Positions 34,573 through 43,509 are shown, counted from the first letter of the stretch. The stretch: 48,479 nucleotides of DNA from Paracoccaceae bacterium (GCA_028284705.1 JANQRE010000042.1:1-48479); one strand, 5' to 3'. Notes: a model not told the origin generated them from the letters alone. Translations and numbers: made by a program.

Positions 34573-34597
34573 CCCTGCCGTTGGCAGGGTGGTTCCC
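34573..34597 (+). promoter_or_regulatory. Hairpin covering the helicase ribosome-binding region
   Basis: CCCTGCC-GTT-GGCAGGG, a perfect seven-bp stem ending 8 nt before the ATG. The only purine-rich Shine-Dalgarno candidate (GGCAGGGTGG) is in or next to its 3' arm, so folding would limit initiation. Confidence 0.5.
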
Positions 34598-35920
34598 ATG
34601 TCGAAAGGACATGTTTTGAATAAGTTCGAAGCGCTCGGGTTGAGCGCAAAACTCACCAAGGGTCTCGCGGCCCGCGGTCTGACAACCCCAACCCCGATTC
34701 AAGAAGAGGCGATCCCGATCATCCTGTCGGGCCGCGATGTCATGGGGCTGGCGCAGACCGGCACCGGCAAGACAGCGGCGTTCGGCCTTCCCATCATCCA
34801 GACGATCCTGAAATCCGGCGAGGCGGCGGCACCAAGGGGTGTGCAAGCCTTGATCCTCGCGCCGACGCGCGAGCTGGTAAACCAGATCATGGAGGCTCTG
34901 CGCGGCTTTCAGGGCAATGGTCATCTGAAGATCAACATGGTCGTCGGCGGCCAATCGATCAATCCGCAGAAAAAGCGGCTGGCCCGAGGGTCTGATATTC
35001 TGGTCGCGACACCGGGGCGTCTGATTGACCTGCTGGACCAGGGCGCGGTGCATCTGGGCGATGCCACCCATCTGGTCCTCGACGAGGCCGATCAGATGCT
35101 CGACATGGGTTTCATCCACGCCTTGCGCAAAATCGCGCCACTTCTGCCGGAGGATCGCCAGACACTACTGTTCTCGGCCACGATGCCAAAACTCATGGAA
35201 GAGCTTGCCGCGACCTATCTGAACCATCCCCGCCGCGTTCAGGTCGCAGCACCCGGCAAGGCGGCGGATAAGATCGATCAGGCCGTGCATTTCATCGCCA
35301 AGGCGGAGAAACCGGGGCTGCTGGTCGACTATCTCGACCAACACCGCGACGCTTTGGCGCTGGTCTTTGCGCGCACGAAACACGGGGCGGAGCGGTTGAT
35401 GAAGACGCTTGATCGCAAGGGTTTCGCCGCCGGATCGATCCATGGCAACAAGTCCCAGGGCCAGCGTGATCGCGCTTTGGCGGCGTTCAAGGCAGGCGAT
35501 CTGCGCATTCTCGTGGCCACCGATGTGGCGGCACGCGGCATCGACATCCCGCAGGTTGAGTACGTCTACAACTACGACCTGCCCAACGTGCCGGAGAACT
35601 ATGTGCACCGCATCGGACGCACCGCGCGGGCGGGCTGCGAGGGGCAGGCCATCGCCTTCTGCGCGCCTGACGAGATGGGCGAATTGCGCGCCATCCAGAA
35701 GGTCATGAAGCGCGATATCCCCGTGATTGGTGGGCGTCCATGGGCCCGGGACGAGGAAGAAGAGAAGCCAAAGCGCGGTGGCCAACGCACTGCCGGTCAC
35801 CCGGGCGGCAAACCCGGTGGGCGGCGGCGTGGAACGCCAAAAACAAGCGCTCCCTCCGGTCCTCCGAAACGCCGTCGCCATCGGCGTAGACGCGGGTCCG
35901 GCCCCAAGCACGCGGCCTGA
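34598..35920 (+). CDS. DEAD-box ATP-dependent RNA helicase (RhlE-like)
   Basis: 440 residues from ATG 34598 (MSKGHVLNKFEALGLSAKLTKG). Helicase motifs in order: Q motif GLTTPTPIQEEAIP, Walker A AQTGTGKTAAF, PTRELVNQI, GG, TPGRLIDL, VLDEADQMLDMGF, LLFSATMP, ILVATDVAARGID and HRIGRTARAG. The C-terminus is a basic, Gly/Arg/Pro-rich tail. It unwinds RNA in ribosome assembly or mRNA decay. A longer frame to 34397 is not supported. The hairpin at 34573 covers its ribosome-binding region. The next gene begins 5 nt after the stop. Confidence 0.94.
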   Translation: MSKGHVLNKFEALGLSAKLTKGLAARGLTTPTPIQEEAIPIILSGRDVMGLAQTGTGKTAAFGLPIIQTILKSGEAAAPRGVQALILAPTRELVNQIMEALRGFQGNGHLKINMVVGGQSINPQKKRLARGSDILVATPGRLIDLLDQGAVHLGDATHLVLDEADQMLDMGFIHALRKIAPLLPEDRQTLLFSATMPKLMEELAATYLNHPRRVQVAAPGKAADKIDQAVHFIAKAEKPGLLVDYLDQHRDALALVFARTKHGAERLMKTLDRKGFAAGSIHGNKSQGQRDRALAAFKAGDLRILVATDVAARGIDIPQVEYVYNYDLPNVPENYVHRIGRTARAGCEGQAIAFCAPDEMGELRAIQKVMKRDIPVIGGRPWARDEEEEKPKRGGQRTAGHPGGKPGGRRRGTPKTSAPSGPPKRRRHRRRRGSGPKHAA

Positions 35921-35925
35921 TTCCC

Positions 35926-36195
35926 ATGCGCGTTATCTCGATTTTCCTCTGGGTATTCTCCGCCGCCTTCGCGGCGCTCTGGGCCTACGCCTATGCCTAT
36001 GTTGGCGCCATGGCTTGCGGGTTTTCCGCCAATGACGGTCGCAATTGCACGATAAAGATGCCGTGGCAGCATAGCGGCGAGGACCTCACCTTGCTGGTGC
36101 TCGTCCCCGGCGCGATTTTTGCGGTTCTTGTAATCGTTGCGGTCATTGTCGGCCGCGTCGCTTCGCGTCGTGGCCAGTCACAGTCTCAGCTGTAA
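35926..36195 (+). CDS. Small two-helix membrane protein
   Basis: 89 residues: helix 1 at about 4-24 (ISIFLWVFSAAFAALWAYAY), a 30-residue loop with two cysteines (ACGFSANDGRNCTIKMPW) and helix 2 at about 54-76 (DLTLLVLVPGAIFAVLVIVAV). The loop may be periplasmic with a disulfide. Unknown function. It lies 5 nt after the helicase stop and ends in a 10-nt overlap with the convergent DUF533 gene. Confidence 0.65.
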   Translation: MRVISIFLWVFSAAFAALWAYAYAYVGAMACGFSANDGRNCTIKMPWQHSGEDLTLLVLVPGAIFAVLVIVAVIVGRVASRRGQSQSQL

Positions 36196-36845
36196 AGTGG
36201 CGGCACGCCGAAGCTCTCGTGGATTTCGTTGACCGTGGCATGGCGGATCCCAAGTGCCGTCGCCAATTCATGCAGGAACTTCGCTTCCGCCGGGTGATCG
36301 GGCTCAATCGCCATCACCGCCATTGAATAGACCTGGGTCTCGACCCCTTCCGGCGTGTCCTGCGCCAGCGCTTGGGCAGAGACCGGTTCGGACATCGCGT
36401 CCCGCACAAAGGCCATCTCTTCCGGCGTGGCGTCCTCACCGATGGTCGCCATCAGCGTCTGTTTCTCGGTGTCGTCGATCTCACCGTCGCACCGCGCGGC
36501 CATGATCATCGCACGGATCATCAGACCGGCGCTCTGTTCCGGTTCTGGCTCTTCCACCGGATTGTCCTGACTTAAAAGATCGGCCAGTGACCCGGCCGCG
36601 CCGTCATTGCCGGACCGTGCGGCGGCAAGCCCGCCCAGCATACCGGTGATGCCGCCCAGACCGCCCGCCGCGGCTCCGCCAGAGCCGAGCAGGCCGCCCG
36701 ATCCACCGGACCCACCGGCACTTGCCATCTGGCCTTTCAACCCGTCCATCATCTTGCCCAGACCGCCGGATTGCTGGACCTTTTGCATCCCCTTCGCCAG
36801 CGCAAATCCAATCGCGACTTTGGTGACCATGTTCATCAATGACAT
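36186..36845 (-). CDS. DUF533/TerB-like protein
   Basis: 219 residues from ATG 36845 (MSLMNMVTKVAIGFALAKGMQ), with GAGAGGAA upstream. The N-terminal 90 residues are Gly/Ala/Ser-rich (a flexible or membrane-associated region), followed by a TerB-like helical domain of the DUF533 type (AGLMIRAMIMAARCDGEIDDTEKQTLMATIGED, ending VNEIHESFGVPPLYS). The family's role is unknown; TerB relatives are linked to metal binding. An upstream extension to 36917 is not needed. Confidence 0.85.
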   Translation of the reverse strand: MSLMNMVTKVAIGFALAKGMQKVQQSGGLGKMMDGLKGQMASAGGSGGSGGLLGSGGAAAGGLGGITGMLGGLAAARSGNDGAAGSLADLLSQDNPVEEPEPEQSAGLMIRAMIMAARCDGEIDDTEKQTLMATIGEDATPEEMAFVRDAMSEPVSAQALAQDTPEGVETQVYSMAVMAIEPDHPAEAKFLHELATALGIRHATVNEIHESFGVPPLYS

Positions 36846-36948
36846 CTCAAAAAATTCCTCTCTGCGGGTCAGTGGCCGAATGGCGCATCCTTGCATGAGG
36901 ATCGCAAGGATCGCCACCCATTATGTGACAGCTCGCGCGACGCGGTTC

Positions 36949-38379
36949 TTAGGTACCGCAAAACGTGCGCGTGACCTGCTCCTGCTCCAGCGGAGCGGCT
37001 TGAAGATCGACATGATCGGGCTGATCGGTGAACGGATCGGTGAGCACGGCGTTAAGCCGCTCAAAGAGCGACAGATCGCCCTTCAGCCCCTCCTGAATCG
37101 CCTGCTCGATCCGGTGATTGCGGGGAATGAAGGCCGGGTTCACGCCCGACATCTGATCGTGATCCGGCGAGGTCACGCGATCCTTCCAGACATGCGCCCA
37201 GGCATCGAATGCGGTCGGGTCAACAAACTCGTCGCGTGCAGCACCTCCCGTCGCAATAGCACGGAAAGTGCGGGTGAAATCGGCCTGGTTCTCCGCCATG
37301 CGCGACAGCAGGTCCTGAACGAGCGTGATATCGCTGTCATCGTCCCCCGTTAGGCCGATCTTCGGGAAGAATGTCGCCTTCCAGGCGGTGGCATAAAGAT
37401 CGCCGTAACGGCGCAGAACCTCCTCCGCCTGTTTCACGCTTTTGTCGGTGTCGTCGCCCATGAGAGGCAGCAGGGACGTCGCCAGTTGCGCGAGGTTCCA
37501 GACCAGAATTTGCGGCTGCGCCCCATAAGCGTAGCGCCCGAACTGATCGATGGAGGAGAAGACTTTTGCGGGGTGATAGGCATCCATGAAGGCGCACGGG
37601 CCATAATCGATGGTGATGCCGCCGATATGGGTGTTGTCGGTGTTCATCACGCCATGGATGAAGCCCAGCCCCATCCATTTCGCCACCAGTTTGACCTGCG
37701 CCTCCATCACTGCGTTCAGAAAGCCAAGTGCGTCGTCCTTGGCGAGACCCGGATAGTGACGCTCGATGGCAAAAGCGAGCAGCGTGGCCAGAGCCTCCTC
37801 ATCCTCCTGCGAGGCGAAATACTGAAACGTGCCGACCCGCAGATGCGATGGTGCCACGCGGGTCAGGATCGCGCCCGGCAACGGGCCTTCTTCCCGCAGG
37901 ATATCCTCGCCCGTCGTCACGGCGGCGAGCGCCCGGGTCGTTGGAACCCCAAGCGCTTGCATCGCTTCCGAGACCACATACTCGCGGATCACCGGGCCGA
38001 GCCAGGCGCGGCCATCCCCCATGCGGGAATAGGGCGTCTGGCCCGAGCCTTTCAACTGAATGTCCCAATGGCGTCCGTCCGGGCCTTGCACTTCGCCCAA
38101 GAGATGCGCGCGACCATCGCCGAGGCGGGGTGACCAGCCGCCGAACTGATGCCCGGCATAAACCTGGGCAATCGGGCTTGCGCCGTCGGGCATCGCATTG
38201 CCGGCCAGCATGGCAAGCCCGTCTTCGGAACGCAGCCATCCAGGATCAAGCCCCATCTCAGACGCCAGCCCGTCATTCACCGCGAGGCTCCTTGGTTTCC
38301 GCACCGGGATCGGGTCGAGACGGGTGTAAAACCGCTCCGGCAGGCGTGCATAAGAGTTGTCAAAGGCTGGACTGGCCAT
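36949..38379 (-). CDS. selO: Protein adenylyltransferase SelO
   Basis: 476 residues from ATG 38379; a GTG two codons upstream is also possible. Conserved SelO/YdiU pseudokinase motifs are present: YAGHQFGGWSPRLGDGRA near residue 80, DIQLKGSGQTPYSRMGDGRAW, REYVVSEAMQALGVPTTRALA, and FIHGVMNTDNTHIGGITIDYGP with the catalytic Asp/Asn. The protein ends TFCGT, so a cysteine stands third from the end, where eukaryotic SelO has selenocysteine. SelO AMPylates proteins in redox stress. It follows the nucleoside hydrolase gene on the minus strand after a short gap that holds a dispersed repeat. Confidence 0.96.
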   Translation of the reverse strand: MASPAFDNSYARLPERFYTRLDPIPVRKPRSLAVNDGLASEMGLDPGWLRSEDGLAMLAGNAMPDGASPIAQVYAGHQFGGWSPRLGDGRAHLLGEVQGPDGRHWDIQLKGSGQTPYSRMGDGRAWLGPVIREYVVSEAMQALGVPTTRALAAVTTGEDILREEGPLPGAILTRVAPSHLRVGTFQYFASQEDEEALATLLAFAIERHYPGLAKDDALGFLNAVMEAQVKLVAKWMGLGFIHGVMNTDNTHIGGITIDYGPCAFMDAYHPAKVFSSIDQFGRYAYGAQPQILVWNLAQLATSLLPLMGDDTDKSVKQAEEVLRRYGDLYATAWKATFFPKIGLTGDDDSDITLVQDLLSRMAENQADFTRTFRAIATGGAARDEFVDPTAFDAWAHVWKDRVTSPDHDQMSGVNPAFIPRNHRIEQAIQEGLKGDLSLFERLNAVLTDPFTDQPDHVDLQAAPLEQEQVTRTFCGT

Positions 38380-38417
38380 CTTCACATCCCGTTAAGGTTA
38401 ACGCGCCACCGTTCCGG

Positions 38418-38439
38418 CTTCATTCTGGCAAAAATACTC
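38418..38439 (-). repeat. Dispersed intergenic element GAGTATTTTTG...ATGAAG, copy 1
   Basis: On the minus strand GAGTATTTTTG followed by CCAGA and ATGAAG, 12 nt after the nucleoside hydrolase stop and 39 bp before the selO start. It matches 18 of 22 positions of the copy at 46935-46956, which is also just downstream of a gene. Confidence 0.55.
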
Positions 38440-38451
38440 ATTTTCCAACAG

Positions 38452-39390
38452 TTACAACCGTGCGATCCGCTCGGTGAGGAGCGCGAAGAACCCCTCCGCG
38501 TCCAGATCGCCCATGAACATCGCATTGGCCGGACGATCCGTGACATGCCACCAATCGGCGACCGACATGCCAAGCGTCAGGTTAGAACCGGTTTCAATCT
38601 CGACATTCACCTTGCGACCGGAAAAGAGCCCCGGGTTCAAGAGATAAGCGATGACACATGGATCATGCAGCGGCGCGCCCTCGGAGCCGTATTTCTCCTT
38701 GTCGAACCGCTCGAAGAAATCGGTCCATTCAGCGACCATTCGGCCTGGTTCCGTACCCAGATCGCGAAAGGCCTCAACGCGGGGGCGGGTGGTCAGAGCT
38801 TTGTGGGTGACATCGAGCGGCATGACAGTCAGCGGAACACCTGATTTAAACACGATTTCAGCGGCTTCCGGGTCGACATAGATGTTGAACTCAGCCGAGG
38901 GCGTGATGTTGCCAACCTCGAAATAGGCCCCGCCCATGAGCACGATTTCCGCAACTTTCTCGATGATATCCGGTGCGCGCATGAAGGCAGTGGCGATGTT
39001 GGTGAGCGGTCCCAGCGGGCAGAGGGTCACCGCCCCTGATGGGGCGTCTCGCAATGTCTCGATGATGAACTCCACACCGTGTTGCTCTTGCAACGGCATG
39101 CTCGGATCAGGCAATTGCGGACCATCGAGCCCGGTCTTGCCATGCACATGCTCCGCCGTGACCAGCTTACGCCGCATCGGCGCGTCGCAGCCCGCAAAAA
39201 CCGGCACATCAGGCCGCCCGGCCAGTTCGCAGACAATGCGCGCATTCCGCTCTGTCAGCGGCAGGGGCACGTTGCCCGCCACCGCCGTGACACCGAGAAC
39301 TTCCAGCTCGGGCGAGGCCAGAGCCAGAAGGATTGCCACCGCATCATCCTGGCCCGGATCGGTGTCGATGATGATCTTGCGTGCGCTCAC
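38452..39390 (-). CDS. Inosine-uridine preferring nucleoside hydrolase
   Basis: 312 residues. Ca-binding, catalytic Asp cluster in IIIDTDPGQDDAVA (Asp9, Asp11, Asp15, Asp16), TAVAGNVPL, EIVLMGGAYFEVGNITPSAEFNIYVDPEAA, and the C-terminal HDPCVIAYLLNP. It hydrolyses ribonucleosides to base and ribose in salvage. The start overlaps the CorC-type gene stop by 4 nt. Confidence 0.94.
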   Translation of the reverse strand: MSARKIIIDTDPGQDDAVAILLALASPELEVLGVTAVAGNVPLPLTERNARIVCELAGRPDVPVFAGCDAPMRRKLVTAEHVHGKTGLDGPQLPDPSMPLQEQHGVEFIIETLRDAPSGAVTLCPLGPLTNIATAFMRAPDIIEKVAEIVLMGGAYFEVGNITPSAEFNIYVDPEAAEIVFKSGVPLTVMPLDVTHKALTTRPRVEAFRDLGTEPGRMVAEWTDFFERFDKEKYGSEGAPLHDPCVIAYLLNPGLFSGRKVNVEIETGSNLTLGMSVADWWHVTDRPANAMFMGDLDAEGFFALLTERIARL

Positions 39391-40694
39391 AGCGGGCGGA
39401 CTTTCAACTGTGTCAGCCGGTTTTCGGATTTGTCGGCAACTTCGAACCGGTGCCCGTGGAAGGCAAAGACCTGGCCCACTTCGGGGATCGACTGCGCCTC
39501 GTGGATCACGAGGCCCGCGACGGTGTTCGCTTCTTCATCGGGCAGGGACCAATCCGCCGAGCGGTTGAGGTCGCGGATCGTCATCGCGCCATCCACCACG
39601 TAAGAGCCATCTTCTGCTGTTTCCAAAGCCACCGGTTCCGGAGCGTCGAACTCATCGGTGATTTCACCGACGATCTCCTCAAGAATATCCTCCAACGTCA
39701 GAAGACCCTGCAAGGCACCATATTCATCCACCACCAATGCAAAGTGGGTGTGCTGGCGCAGAAACTGCCGCATCTGATCTTCAAGTGTCGTGGTTTCGGG
39801 CACAAAATATGGTCTACGAACGACGTCCATCACATTGAAATCGCTCAAATCTCCGATGATACCGTTCGGCCCGCGCACCAGCTTGTCCACAGCCCGCAGC
39901 AAATCCTTCGCATGCGCCACACCAACGATGTTCTCCGGCTCATCCTTGTAGACGGGCAGCCGTGTATGACGGGATTTCAGACACTGGCTGAGGATGTCCT
40001 CCGCCGGATCGTCCGCATTGATCATCTCGATCTCGGAGCGGTGGAGCATGATCTCCTCCACATCCCGGTCGCCCAGATCGAGCGCGCCGAGCAACCGATC
40101 GCGCTGATCCTTTTCGACCACACCTTCCTGATGGCCAAGCGCCAGCGCACCAGCGATCTCCTCATGCACCGACAGGATATGGCTGTCGGGATCGGTCTCG
40201 ACGCCCACAAGTCGCAGCATGCCGCGCACCAGCATGCGCACGAAGCTCACCACAGGCGCGAAAATCCGCACCACGATGGAAATCGGGGCCGCGACGCGCG
40301 AGGCTGCGGTTTCCGCATTGGTGATCGCGTAGGTTTTGGGCAGCACCTCGGCAAAGATCAGCACGAAAATCGTCATAATCATCGTCGCCAAGGCCACGCC
40401 TGAATCGCCGAAGATCCGCGTCAGAAGTGCCGTCGCCAGCGATGTCGCGAGGATATTGACGAGGTTGTTGCCCAGAAGCACTGAGCCGATCAGCCGCTCA
40501 TTGTCCTCGGTGATTTTCAAGGCTCTTGCCGCACCGACCGACCCTTTGTCGGCCTTCGAGCGTAATTTGCCGCGCGAGGCGGCGGTCAACGCGGTCTCGG
40601 AGCCTGAGAAGAAACCGGACAGAACGAGCAGGCCCAGAATGGCGCCGGATGTCAGCCAAAAGGCGCCGTCGAGCAAAGAAGAAGGGTCGTCCAT
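39387..40694 (-). CDS. CNNM/CorC-type membrane protein with CBS pair
   Basis: 435 residues. An N-terminal CNNM/DUF21 membrane domain with four helices (SGAILGLLVLSGFFSGSETALTAASRGKL and ATMIMTIFVLIFAEVLPKTYA) is followed by two CBS domains (about 215-335) and a CorC_HlyC domain (about 350-430, VVDGAMTIRDLNRSADWSLPDEEANTVAGLVI). Probably involved in Mg/Co efflux or cation sensing. It is minus strand, followed by the nucleoside hydrolase. The 114-bp region upstream separates it from xerD. Confidence 0.92.
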   Translation of the reverse strand: MDDPSSLLDGAFWLTSGAILGLLVLSGFFSGSETALTAASRGKLRSKADKGSVGAARALKITEDNERLIGSVLLGNNLVNILATSLATALLTRIFGDSGVALATMIMTIFVLIFAEVLPKTYAITNAETAASRVAAPISIVVRIFAPVVSFVRMLVRGMLRLVGVETDPDSHILSVHEEIAGALALGHQEGVVEKDQRDRLLGALDLGDRDVEEIMLHRSEIEMINADDPAEDILSQCLKSRHTRLPVYKDEPENIVGVAHAKDLLRAVDKLVRGPNGIIGDLSDFNVMDVVRRPYFVPETTTLEDQMRQFLRQHTHFALVVDEYGALQGLLTLEDILEEIVGEITDEFDAPEPVALETAEDGSYVVDGAMTIRDLNRSADWSLPDEEANTVAGLVIHEAQSIPEVGQVFAFHGHRFEVADKSENRLTQLKVRPL

Positions 40695-40808
40695 CGCGGT
40701 GTGTGGGTCTCTCAGTAACTAGATTACCAATCGGTTATGGGGCTCGTGGGCCTTGGCTTCAAGGGCAGGGACGACGAATCTACGGCGGCTGTGACGTCTG
40801 CTCTGGGC

Positions 40809-41747
40809 TCAAGTCTCGGCCAGAGGGTGCTTTTCGAGCACGAGTTCCTTCAGGCGCTCGTCCAGCACATGGGTGTAAATCTCGGTCGTTGAGATATCGG
40901 CATGGCCCAGCATGGTCTGGATGGCGCGCAGATCAGCACCACCGGCGAGCAGGTGGGTGGCAAAGGCGTGGCGCAGGGTATGCGGGCTGACGCTCTCTGG
41001 CGAGATACCGCCATGGACCGCCAACTCCTTGATCAGCATGTAAAATCTGTGTCGGGTCAGATGCCCCGCCTTTCCGCGAGAGGGAAAGAGAAAGCGGGAC
41101 GCCCCGTGCCCTTTGGCCTCACGATCCGCTTCGATCTCGTCCCGAACGGTGATCCAGGCCGCCAGCGCATCACGGGCAGAGGGCGCCAGCGGAACCAGGC
41201 GCTCCTTGTCGCCCTTGCCCTTGATCAGCAGCATGCTCGGATCGCCCCGCGCGGCTGCCACGGGCAGGGAGACGAGTTCGGAGACGCGCATGCCTGTGGC
41301 ATAAAGCAGCTCCATCAGGCAGGTGTTGCGCAGCCGGTCCTGTTTCGAACGACCCGAATGCTGGGCCGCATCCATCAACCGGTCAACCTCTTCTAATGTC
41401 AGGGTTTTTGGCAAGGCGCGCGCCTTTGCCGGGCCTTTGATCTGGATCGCGGGATTATCGTCGCGCCAGCCTTCCTCATAGGCAAAGCGGTAGATCTGCT
41501 TGATCGCAGACAGCCGCCGCGCACGGGTGGATTGCGCCAACCCTTCGGCTTCGCAGGCGATCAGATAGGCTTCGATATCCTCGCGCGTGGCGGTGGTGAA
41601 ATCGCGCTTCTGATCCTCCAGCCAGCCAAGCACCGCTTTCAGGTCGCGCGCATAGGCGAGAAGCGTGTTTTCCGAGGCGTCCAGTTCCGCGGCCTGCGCG
41701 TCGAGAAACGTCTCGATCCAGCGCAGCATATTGGCGGGTCCGCTCAT
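40809..41747 (-). CDS. xerD: Tyrosine recombinase XerD
   Basis: 312 residues. SAM-like N-terminal domain (FLDAQAAELDASENTLLAYARDLKAVLGWLE) and catalytic domain with Arg in LYATGMRVSELVSL, HxxR in SPHTLRHAFATHLL, His in LGHADISTTEIYTHV and nucleophile Tyr in that last segment. It resolves chromosome dimers at dif with XerC. Its ATG overlaps the upstream unknown gene by 4 nt, an operon of three genes. No dif site is recognisable in the window. Confidence 0.94.
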   Translation of the reverse strand: MSGPANMLRWIETFLDAQAAELDASENTLLAYARDLKAVLGWLEDQKRDFTTATREDIEAYLIACEAEGLAQSTRARRLSAIKQIYRFAYEEGWRDDNPAIQIKGPAKARALPKTLTLEEVDRLMDAAQHSGRSKQDRLRNTCLMELLYATGMRVSELVSLPVAAARGDPSMLLIKGKGDKERLVPLAPSARDALAAWITVRDEIEADREAKGHGASRFLFPSRGKAGHLTRHRFYMLIKELAVHGGISPESVSPHTLRHAFATHLLAGGADLRAIQTMLGHADISTTEIYTHVLDERLKELVLEKHPLAET

Positions 41748-43276
41748 GTGGACTGGCCGGACAGCAATAAAAACAACGCGGTACGGCGGGTGAGGTCGGT
41801 CAGCGACAGCGCGCGAAAAACCGAAAGCGCAGCCTCGACGGAGGCGGGATCTGAGCGCGCCCCGTCTTCAAGCAGCGCCGCGGCTTTCAGGAACGCCGCG
41901 CCCAATTCGCGGTCTTTCAACATTTCCGTGAAGTCGGGCGGCGGTGTTGCGCGGAACCCGGCGATGACAGCGTTGCGCAACGCGCTGTCGGCGCTTGCGG
42001 GCATCGGCCCGCCAGTGGCAATCGCTTTGAGCAGCGGGTCGGAGGATTTCCCGGCCAACGCCTCATAGTCTAGCGACAACAGGCCCATCCGCGCGACGGT
42101 ATCGGTCAGACTGTCGGGCACGGGCGCTGTGACCAGTTCGGGGCCAAGCAGTTCGGCAAAGGTCGCTTCCAGCCCGGCACGGCGCGCGGCGCGCATCAGA
42201 CCGGGCAGGGCGGTTTGGATTTTCTCGCCATCACCGGCGTCCAAGGCCTTTTGCACGTCCTGCCAGGCGGCCACCCGGTCCCAAACCCCGCCCGATGCAG
42301 CAGGCGAGCGTTCCCCATAAATCGCTGCGAGACGGTCTGGCGGGATGGCGGTGGCCCGCGCGAGACGTTCGGCGGCTGAGATGCGCGCCTTCCATCCCTC
42401 GTTTTCGCTGAGCGAGGCAAAAGCAAAAGCGTTCGGAAGCCCGCCCAAGGACAGCGGTTCGCCAATGGCCTCGTGCATCCGGAAATTCAGCGGCGTGATC
42501 CGCTCCGGGATTGGCAAAAACGGTGCGCCTTCAAAGAGTTCGGGGTCCAGGAACCGCGCCAGAAGCGCATCTTCCTGCGCGGTGATCAATCCCAGCGCGC
42601 GGCCCGTGTTCAAGGTTAACGCCGCTGCGTCCCAGTCCCCGGCGCGGGCCAGACAGAAGATGCGCGCCGGGTAGGTCGGTGCCAGATCGGGTGTCTGCAG
42701 CATGTGGCGGCAGGGCGCCTCTTCCGCCCCGGTTAGAAGGCTCACGTCAAACCAGCGGGAGAACAGGCGCGGATCGTCCTTGGGGCCTGCCCGCACCAGC
42801 AAGGCTTCGGCCTGCTCCAGCGCGCCGAGCTTCAAAAACCAGTCGATGCGGGCGAGGAAAAGTTCGCCGCGTCCGACCGCATCCACCGGAGCGTCAAGCT
42901 CGGTCAGCATCACTTCCTGGAGGAATTCCAGCAATGGGCGGGGCAGATCGTTGCGCAGGGCGCCGAGCGCCCGCGTTAACTCTTTTGTGGGTGTTGGCCC
43001 CCAGAAATCTGACGGCAACCCGGTGCGTCCTGCTGACAAAATGCCGACCGCATCGACATCCGGTGCGTCGAGCGTCGTCGTGACAATGGCGGTGGGCAAC
43101 GCATTGGTGCTGACATCGTTGGGCTGGGCAGTGACCTGAGGCGGTTCGCGCACGACATCCGAGAGCCAGTCAATGGCCGATAGCGGTTCGCCCGGCTCGG
43201 TGTCCTGCGCCAGAGCGCCCGGGCCAGAAAGTAGAAAACCGAAAAGAAAACAGACTGCTAGCTGCCTAGTTTGCAT
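41744..43276 (-). CDS. Exported alpha-helical protein of unknown function
   Basis: 510 residues with a signal peptide (MQTRQLAVCFLFGFLLSGPG, cleaved near ALA-QD at 24). The mature part is mostly helical, alternating Ala/Leu-rich segments (LLEFLQEVMLTELDAPVDA, LGALEQAEALLVRAGPKDD, RMGLLSLDYEALAGKSSDP), reminiscent of TPR/Sel1-like solenoids. No motif gives a function. It is the middle gene of a 44-codon gene, this gene and xerD; it overlaps both neighbours (11 and 4 nt). Confidence 0.7.
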   Translation of the reverse strand: MQTRQLAVCFLFGFLLSGPGALAQDTEPGEPLSAIDWLSDVVREPPQVTAQPNDVSTNALPTAIVTTTLDAPDVDAVGILSAGRTGLPSDFWGPTPTKELTRALGALRNDLPRPLLEFLQEVMLTELDAPVDAVGRGELFLARIDWFLKLGALEQAEALLVRAGPKDDPRLFSRWFDVSLLTGAEEAPCRHMLQTPDLAPTYPARIFCLARAGDWDAAALTLNTGRALGLITAQEDALLARFLDPELFEGAPFLPIPERITPLNFRMHEAIGEPLSLGGLPNAFAFASLSENEGWKARISAAERLARATAIPPDRLAAIYGERSPAASGGVWDRVAAWQDVQKALDAGDGEKIQTALPGLMRAARRAGLEATFAELLGPELVTAPVPDSLTDTVARMGLLSLDYEALAGKSSDPLLKAIATGGPMPASADSALRNAVIAGFRATPPPDFTEMLKDRELGAAFLKAAALLEDGARSDPASVEAALSVFRALSLTDLTRRTALFLLLSGQST

Positions 43277-43400
43277 CCAGATCGACCGGCTTATTCACCT
43301 CAACACGACTTGGGGACAAGTCGCCGAAATAAGCATAGCCGATAATGCCGAGAATGCCCAACAGGATCAAAAACATCAGCAGTTTGAACAGGCGACCCAT
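43266..43400 (-). CDS. Small single-pass membrane protein, 44 residues
   Basis: A 44-codon gene. It starts MGRLFKLLMFLILLGILG, continues through IIGYAYFGDLSPS, and ends VEVNKPVDLDAN then TAG. One transmembrane helix occupies about residues 5-26, with a short charged tail, probably periplasmic. Its stop overlaps the ATG of the 510-residue exported protein by 11 nt, so the two are translationally coupled; xerD follows. No close function is known to me. Coding character and coupling make it convincing despite its size. Confidence 0.7.
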   Translation of the reverse strand: MGRLFKLLMFLILLGILGIIGYAYFGDLSPSRVEVNKPVDLDAN

Positions 43401-43439
43401 CAGATTCCGGCCTCAACTTTCGTCTCTCTTGTGGGTCCC

Positions 43440-43467
43440 TTGCGCCCGCCGATGATTCATATATGCA
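43440..43467 (+). promoter_or_regulatory. Possible aroK-aroB promoter
   Basis: TTGCGC (43440-43445), a 16-bp spacer and TATGCA (43462-43467), about 42 bp before the aroK start. Confidence 0.4.
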
Positions 43468-43509
43468 CTTTGTGGCAATATCACGCCATCCCGACGAAAA
43501 GCCGAAAAT

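Noticed and set aside
34397-34597. N-terminal extension of the DEAD-box helicase
   Set aside because: No similarity, and the sequence contains the leader hairpin; the conserved N-terminus begins at 34598.
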